NCBI GenBank assembly: GCA_009617715.1
Contig: VTFK01000073.1
Coordinates: 744,001-808,000 of the forward strand
Reading direction: 5' to 3'
DNA: 64,000 nt
Source of the DNA: Plectrocnemia conspersa
Taxonomy: Eukaryota; Arthropoda; Insecta; Trichoptera; Polycentropodidae
In this document: piece by piece, positions 58,301 through 64,000 of the stretch
How positions within the stretch are numbered: the stretch's first letter is position 1
Layout of the letters: each line of letters opens with the position of its first letter
The notes under the pieces: model-generated
What the model was told of the DNA's origin: nothing
Databases searched by the model: none
What the model saw: only the letters and a program-made list of their open reading frames with translations
Made by a program: the position numbers and the translations under genes

Positions 58301-61300
58301 CCGAAAAAATATATGGATACAATAAGCAGTACATATATAATTGATTTTATGAAGTATAACTCTTTAAAATTTATATTTTAATACTACAATATATTTAACC
58401 TTTAGAAAGTAATTTTTTAGCTTGATAACATGTATATGACTTTATAGAAAACATTATGTATTGTTTTCTAAAAATAGCAGAATTTTCCCATGACTAGGAA
58501 ATTTTCTAGTAGTTGCATTAATTATATAGAACTTATTCGATACCAAAAGTAGTTATATGAATAAGACCACAAATTACAAATTTACCTTTTAACAATAGCT
58601 TACAAACATTTAGAGAAGACGTATATCAAAGTTTTTGTTCATAGTTAGGCGTAGACATCGATTTTTTGAAGAAGACATTCAGGTTAGTTTGAATAAGAAG
58701 AGACCTTTTTAACCCTTAGGTATCTAACGGAACAACATAAACGACTAGCAATATAATGACATGTTGAGGTGGGGTATCTGAAAAGAACTTTTTTCTTTAA
58801 AAGCCATTTTGACATACTTATTGCCAATTTTTATTTATTTAACGCATTATTCCTCAATTTGGATAATGGCTTTTTTTGATATTGGTTGAAAAAATAATAC
58901 ATTGAATATTTTAAAAATAAAAATGAGAGTTTAAGGTTTCAAAGGCGTATTTTACAAGAACGATTTATGAGAGAGAATTGTGTAATTATGACCCACTTTA
59001 CCTTATAAATATGCAAAGTTAATGCATTTGAAATATTATAGCATTTTTTAAGCAAATATCAAACTTTAAGTGGTTGTATCTTTGTATATTATGTATACTG
59101 TGACTTACAGCTATTAAGTATACATCTAAAATTTGGCGTGATTTTCTTATTATTTCATGGAGTAATATAAGAACATTATTTAAACTAATCTATTTGGTTT
59201 TGTTAGTATAATTTTGTTTAGTAACAAAACAGAGATTTAAATGGCAATGTTTAGTTGCGGTAAAATTATATATGTATTAAATTATTTATATTCTCTGTCG
59301 ACGAGCGACGACGATCGCTGGTACACAAGAGCGTTTATAAATAAAACAATGATTTACTAGCCATACAAGCATGATTTGGCTCCCAAATTAATTTTAATAA
59401 GTTGCGAAATCAATCTCACTGACTCTCTAAAGCGTATTTTTGATCATAATTTTATGAGCATTTGAAAGGCACAAAATATAAATTCATTAAAAGACAACTC
59501 CTGCTAATTTATTAAAAATCTTTGTTTTTAAAAATAAACCGCATCCAATGGACACGCTTCTCCTGAAATCAGATGGGAATAAGCGCGCAGTGAAGAAACA
59601 AAGAGAAGTGGCTTAGTACTGCGTGCGTGGAACGGGAGACTATTAGAGAGATTATAAGCGCAAAGCGTGAGATTATGAGCATAAAGCGCAAACATAGGCA
59701 TGTGGTGCGTGCCAAAGCGAGCACCATCATATGTATTTCTGTGTTTTATATTGTGTCTTGAATTCCCACCCTTTAACATACTTCGAAAATAAAAATTCAA
59801 TTTTTCAGCTCACCGCACAAACATAAACAATATTTTATTATTATATAGACCACTCTTTTCGTTTTGTAAAGTATCTATACATTTCTGGTTGTTATTTGGT
59901 AATAAAAAAGCGTTGTGTAAAAGGTTAACGTGAACTATTTCGTCCCTGAAGGAACAGTTTTGCAATAAAAAAAATCCGCCCTCAAAAGCTGACCGCATTG
60001 ATGTATGTATGTACATAGTATTTAATGTAATAAGTTTACATATATATATACACATTTAGCCTAGTTTTATATAGCATCTGAATGAATAATTTAGTTTCTC
60101 GAACAAACGGTTTTATTTCTTAAGCGTGTTTATCCGCCAGATTTTTTCTTTGTGCTCTTAAATTGAAGATAGAGAATCTCAACACATACTTTGTTCATGT
60201 CGCGTGTGTAAGTATACTTTATACTAGTACAAGACATGTCACCAAAGGGATGCGAGATTGATACACGACATTCAAATCCCAATGCGTGTTTATTCTACGA
60301 ATCTTTTTTGCCTATTTTCCTACTTTATTTTGAGGCAAACCTCAGTTTCCCCCTCCTTTCTCCAGTTAACCCTTTCTCATCCCATCTGATCTCGCTTCCA
60401 ATCTCTCGCCCATATACGAGATGTTATAATAAGAAAGGCATTTGGATCGATATAGTGTCGTAAAATCACATTATTTTCATTACAAAAAAAATGAAGAGTA
60501 TATAAAAATAATATATATTTTAACTGACAAATAATACGTATTACAGTTTAAAAAGTATTAATCGAATCTTAAATATTTAACAACTGATTGTATAAATTTA
60601 TCCCAATTGATTATAAATAAATCATTAATAGTTTTTCATATATATATATATATTATATATAAATAAATTACGCTAATTTTAAAATCATAAAAAATACATT
60701 TAATATATCTTTTCAATATTTCCTTAATCATGGTAACGTAACTTTTGGATAAAATATTGTACCTCTATTTACTTTTTTTTATTTATAATTATTTTTGTTC
60801 ATGTTGTCCATTTGACGATGGAGTTTAAGAACATGAACATATTTGTGGCAGATTATCGTTAGTTTTCGATGTTATCGTATCATCACTTCACGTTAAAATT
60901 AGTTGTTAAAAACACGTTAAAAAGGTCCTAAAACTAATTGATTTGCAGTTTTCAATCTTACTAAATATCATTAAAAGCAATTATTGGTAAAACAGAAACT
61001 ATAGCGCAGACGCAAACCAACCAACTGAATAAAAAAACCGGTCCCCCAAATATTGTCCTCAAGAGATCAGGTAGCAAACATCGTTTATACACTTATATAA
61101 TACTAAAATAAACACAACCAGGATGTGTAATTAGATGTACACAAAAGAAAAGATGCAAGTTTTGCCCTAAAATTTCTGGATTGCTCAAAGGGTCGTTGAT
61201 CTCCTCCACTTCTCTTGATGGTATAATATATTAAGTTAGAACAATACCACATAGCTGCACTTCTTTTCGGAACTCTGAAGCACTGCGCTAAAGCCGTTCC

Positions 61301-62790
61301 TAATAAGGTGATAAAGAAATGGGGATTTTAGTGGATAAAAATCCGTAACTACAACCAACCAGTAATGCTGGTCTTTTGAAGAAAAAAAAAGGAAAAAGAG
61401 GCACTTAAAATCCCCGAAAGTTGTTTGTTTCAAGATAATATTACAATAATATTTTAAAATAATTATTGTAGTGCAAAACTAACTTCATAATATTAAATAA
61501 AAATTGTTTAACTTAATTTTTAATTTATAATTTAGATTATATTTAATATTTATATTAAATTAAAAAATACCAGTTAAATTAACATTTCTTCATTGTTTTA
61601 TAATAGAGTTAACCGTGAAAAAGTATTATTATATTTTTGAATACCTTTTTTTTGGTTATCTTTGCTTTAAATGTAGCTGTTATTAAATATCCGTATCGAG
61701 ACAGGTATATCATTCATAGTCTTTGACATACCAAATTTACAATGTCTCTAAGTGTCTGTTTTCCTATTCTCACTCTCGGAAAAACCTTCGGCTCACCTCA
61801 GTTTCCCTTTTTTCCCCATCCCATTTGCCGCCCGTCCGCGAGCTCTTTTTCTATTCGTACCGGGCCGCATATAAAATGAGGCGCCCCAATGTGACAGGGC
61901 CGCATCGGCGTAACAAAAAGGGTATACACATTCGCATGCACATAAACATTCTAAGTCCTCTTCATTTTGCATTTATGCCCCCTACCTCGTAATTTGTACG
62001 GCCCTTATTCGCTACACGTGTACGCATATAACACTCGTATAACTCAAAATATAAATAAAAAAGCGTTTCAGTAAATATACTCGCTATATAATTTTGCCCA
62101 ATATATTATGTACGTGGTTCGAAACAACATATGTGATAGATGGTATCTGACCTTAGTTTAGGGCTCGACTATTAGCTAATCAAACCATGAGAAATTATCT
62201 TATTTGGTTAGGTCTTGTGGTAAGGAAGGGATGATGTGTAAGTTTGGCAAACTCTCAGAAAACACTCAAAAGTTCCATTGTTTCATGGAAACACTTTGTT
62301 CAAGCATCGAAATAACAATACACTCATGTTGATATAATATTTGTATAAGAAATGATGATTTTTTTGTTTACACACATAAAAAAATATAGTAAAAATCTAT
62401 GTATTATCATACGATGTCCAATTTTTCACCAATTGTGTCGGTTTACGGTTATGAAAATAATTTTCTTTGCTATTAAAATATTTTATTTATAAATTACCTT
62501 CGTAGACACATTTCAAGTTTTCGTGTTTAATCATGAATAAGAAACTTTCAATCATTAGAAGAATAAAGAGCAATACGTGTGAGCCAGATATACATTTTTA
62601 CTATTGGTGTCTATTTATATTTTTTTAAGGACAAGTGGTCTAGTTCATTACTTTTACATCACAGCATATATATGTATATACAGTATATTACACAATATGA
62701 TTTTATGTTTTTAAAATAAAACTCCTTATTCACAAACTATAGTTTTTTAATATATAGCAAGATTAACATGTATGAATTTATTTGAATTAT
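58301..62790. other. Intergenic or intronic DNA, nothing recognised
   Basis: AT-rich with slightly G+C-richer patches at about 59550-59720, 60240-60420 and 61770-61930. Frames up to 90 codons lack family resemblance or splice context. If the Dpr-like gene continues to the right, this is intron. Confidence 0.4.
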
Positions 62791-62864
62791 TTAACAGTAA
62801 ATGTTGCTAGTTTTTAACAGTAAATATTGCTAGTTAACAGTATTTTAACAATAAATGTTGCTAG
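62791..62864. repeat. Imperfect triple tandem repeat
   Basis: Three units of TTAACA(G/A)TAAAT(G/A)TTGCTAGTT, separated by a few bases and one partial TTAACAGTAT copy. Confidence 0.85.
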
Positions 62865-63216
62865 TTATTTTGGCGATTGGTTCATATATAATCAAACATT
62901 CGAAAATCTGTTCTCTAAATAATCAGAGACTAACAGACATAATACTATACATTTTATTGCACTTTAAAATATAATGTATGGCAATATATTTAGTTTGTAT
63001 AAATACTACAACATTTGACTGATCCAATTTTTTTTCAGTTACTTTTTAGGACTCTGCTCAAAGTTGAACTACATTGCCATTCTGTGATATAATTGTGTAT
63101 TAATTGAATGATACAATTTTTGCTCATTAGTACCCTAATAAAAAAAATAGTTACGTCCGTTTGTCTAATGAAACTTTGCTAAACCTTGGAAACGGCAGAA
63201 GATTGTCTACAAGTCA

Positions 63217-63250
63217 AAGAGGAACAAGAGGACACCGTCTTGTTCCTCTT
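63217..63250. repeat. Perfect 13-bp hairpin
   Basis: AAGAGGAACAAGA and TCTTGTTCCTCTT flank the 8-base loop GGACACCG. The arms are too short for a standard miRNA precursor and there is no terminator context in this eukaryotic setting. Confidence 0.8.
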
Positions 63251-64000
63251 CTTTAACTGCTGGAAAAGCTGATACTATACTATAAGCCGCGTAGTTAAAA
63301 ATATATGAACTAACACTTATGTTTTGGATATTCAATACGCGTTCAACACGACGCGATAGTGTATCTCGTTTTGATGATCAAGGTAAAATGGCGCTGAACT
63401 TGAAGCACTCAGTTCTAAAACAAGTTTCTCATCTAACACGCAGAAAAGAGAGAATTCGCCAAAAATATTAATAACTTAATTACTACTTAGGACAGTTTCT
63501 CATGTGATTTTAGGAAATAGGTAATTAGTCAATCCTGACTATTGCAAAAAGCAATCGACGATGAGTTTAATAGGTTTTTAATAGGGAGAGAGGTGCAAGC
63601 AGAAATCCAGCTGCATGTTTTAAATATACATATATATAATATTATATATATGTATATTTAGAACATAATGATGCTCTACAATTTCTAGTGCGGGTTCTCT
63701 AAATTATTAGTTATTTTTTATATTTTTTCAGAAGCCACAAAACATAATACACGCCACAATAAAACACATGAATAGGCACAATATATTGTCATACGTGTAT
63801 CTACCAGTCACGTCGCTCAATTCAAACACGACACATCTTTCATACAGCAGCACACATATTTGTTATATTGCCTTTTTTGTTATTCCCGTAAAGGCCGTAT
63901 TACACCAATCTCGATCTGGCGTCAGTCATTTCTCGCGCAATAAAGCGCCGATGACGACGCGCGCGAGAAGGGCGTGATGATCTAAAGGAGGCCATATATC
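63251..64000. other. Right edge of window
   Basis: AT-rich, becoming G+C-richer after 63890 with CTCGCGC and GCGCGAGAA words in inverted order. No exon could be supported. Confidence 0.4.

Overview
This window is insect nuclear DNA: AT-rich, with genes split by short and long introns, no operons, and several classes of DNA transposon and LINE remnants. The protein set (an RNF126/Iruka-type E3 ligase, a SREK1IP1-type zinc-knuckle protein, neugrin, ribosomal protein S6 and a Dpr-type immunoglobulin protein) points to an insect or close arthropod relative. Nothing in the sequence fixes the order or species.

Layout: 0-12.6 kb has no recognisable host gene and holds small repeats (an hAT-type MITE, a tRNA-like SINE, a second MITE, a mariner relic). 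12.6-19.6 kb is a six-exon RING-H2 E3 ligase gene on the minus strand, with a Tc1-like relic in its first intron. 20.0-20.7 kb is an hAT BED-finger relic and the first copy of a three-copy dispersed repeat. 21.2-26.9 kb carries two plus-strand genes: an intronless SREK1IP1-like gene, then a three-exon neugrin gene whose first intron contains a decayed piggyBac element. 27.3-28.1 kb holds a second type of hAT-like MITE and another copy of the dispersed repeat. 29.0-32.5 kb is a complete six-exon RpS6 gene with a Merlin transposase relic in intron 2. 33.6-35.9 kb is a dense transposon patch: a MITE, the third dispersed-repeat copy, a 15-bp subterminal array and an hAT relic with a MITE nested in it. 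37.3-37.8 kb is the end of an R1-like LINE. 38-47 kb is a gene desert with G+C-raised islands. 47.4-55.3 kb contains the last two coding exons of a Dpr-family gene on the minus strand, separated by a 7.6-kb intron filled with LTR-like, LINE, hAT and Tc1 remnants; the rest of that gene must lie further right, probably outside the window. 55.3-64 kb contains a jockey-type LINE fragment and otherwise unassigned AT-rich DNA.

The host genes do not form a pathway. They cover protein quality control (RNF126), splicing (SREK1IP1), mitochondrial ribosome biogenesis (neugrin), translation (RpS6) and neuronal surface recognition (Dpr). Splice junctions were inferred from GT/AG sites and codon phase, and in each complete gene the exon lengths sum to an open frame. 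I found no clearly new biological system. The most informative non-genic signals are four MITE insertions with perfect 8-bp target duplications, a MITE nested in an hAT relic beside a 15-bp repeat array, a piggyBac insertion 40 bp inside a splice donor with an altered catalytic position, and a 71-nt final intron that decides the C terminus of the E3 ligase.
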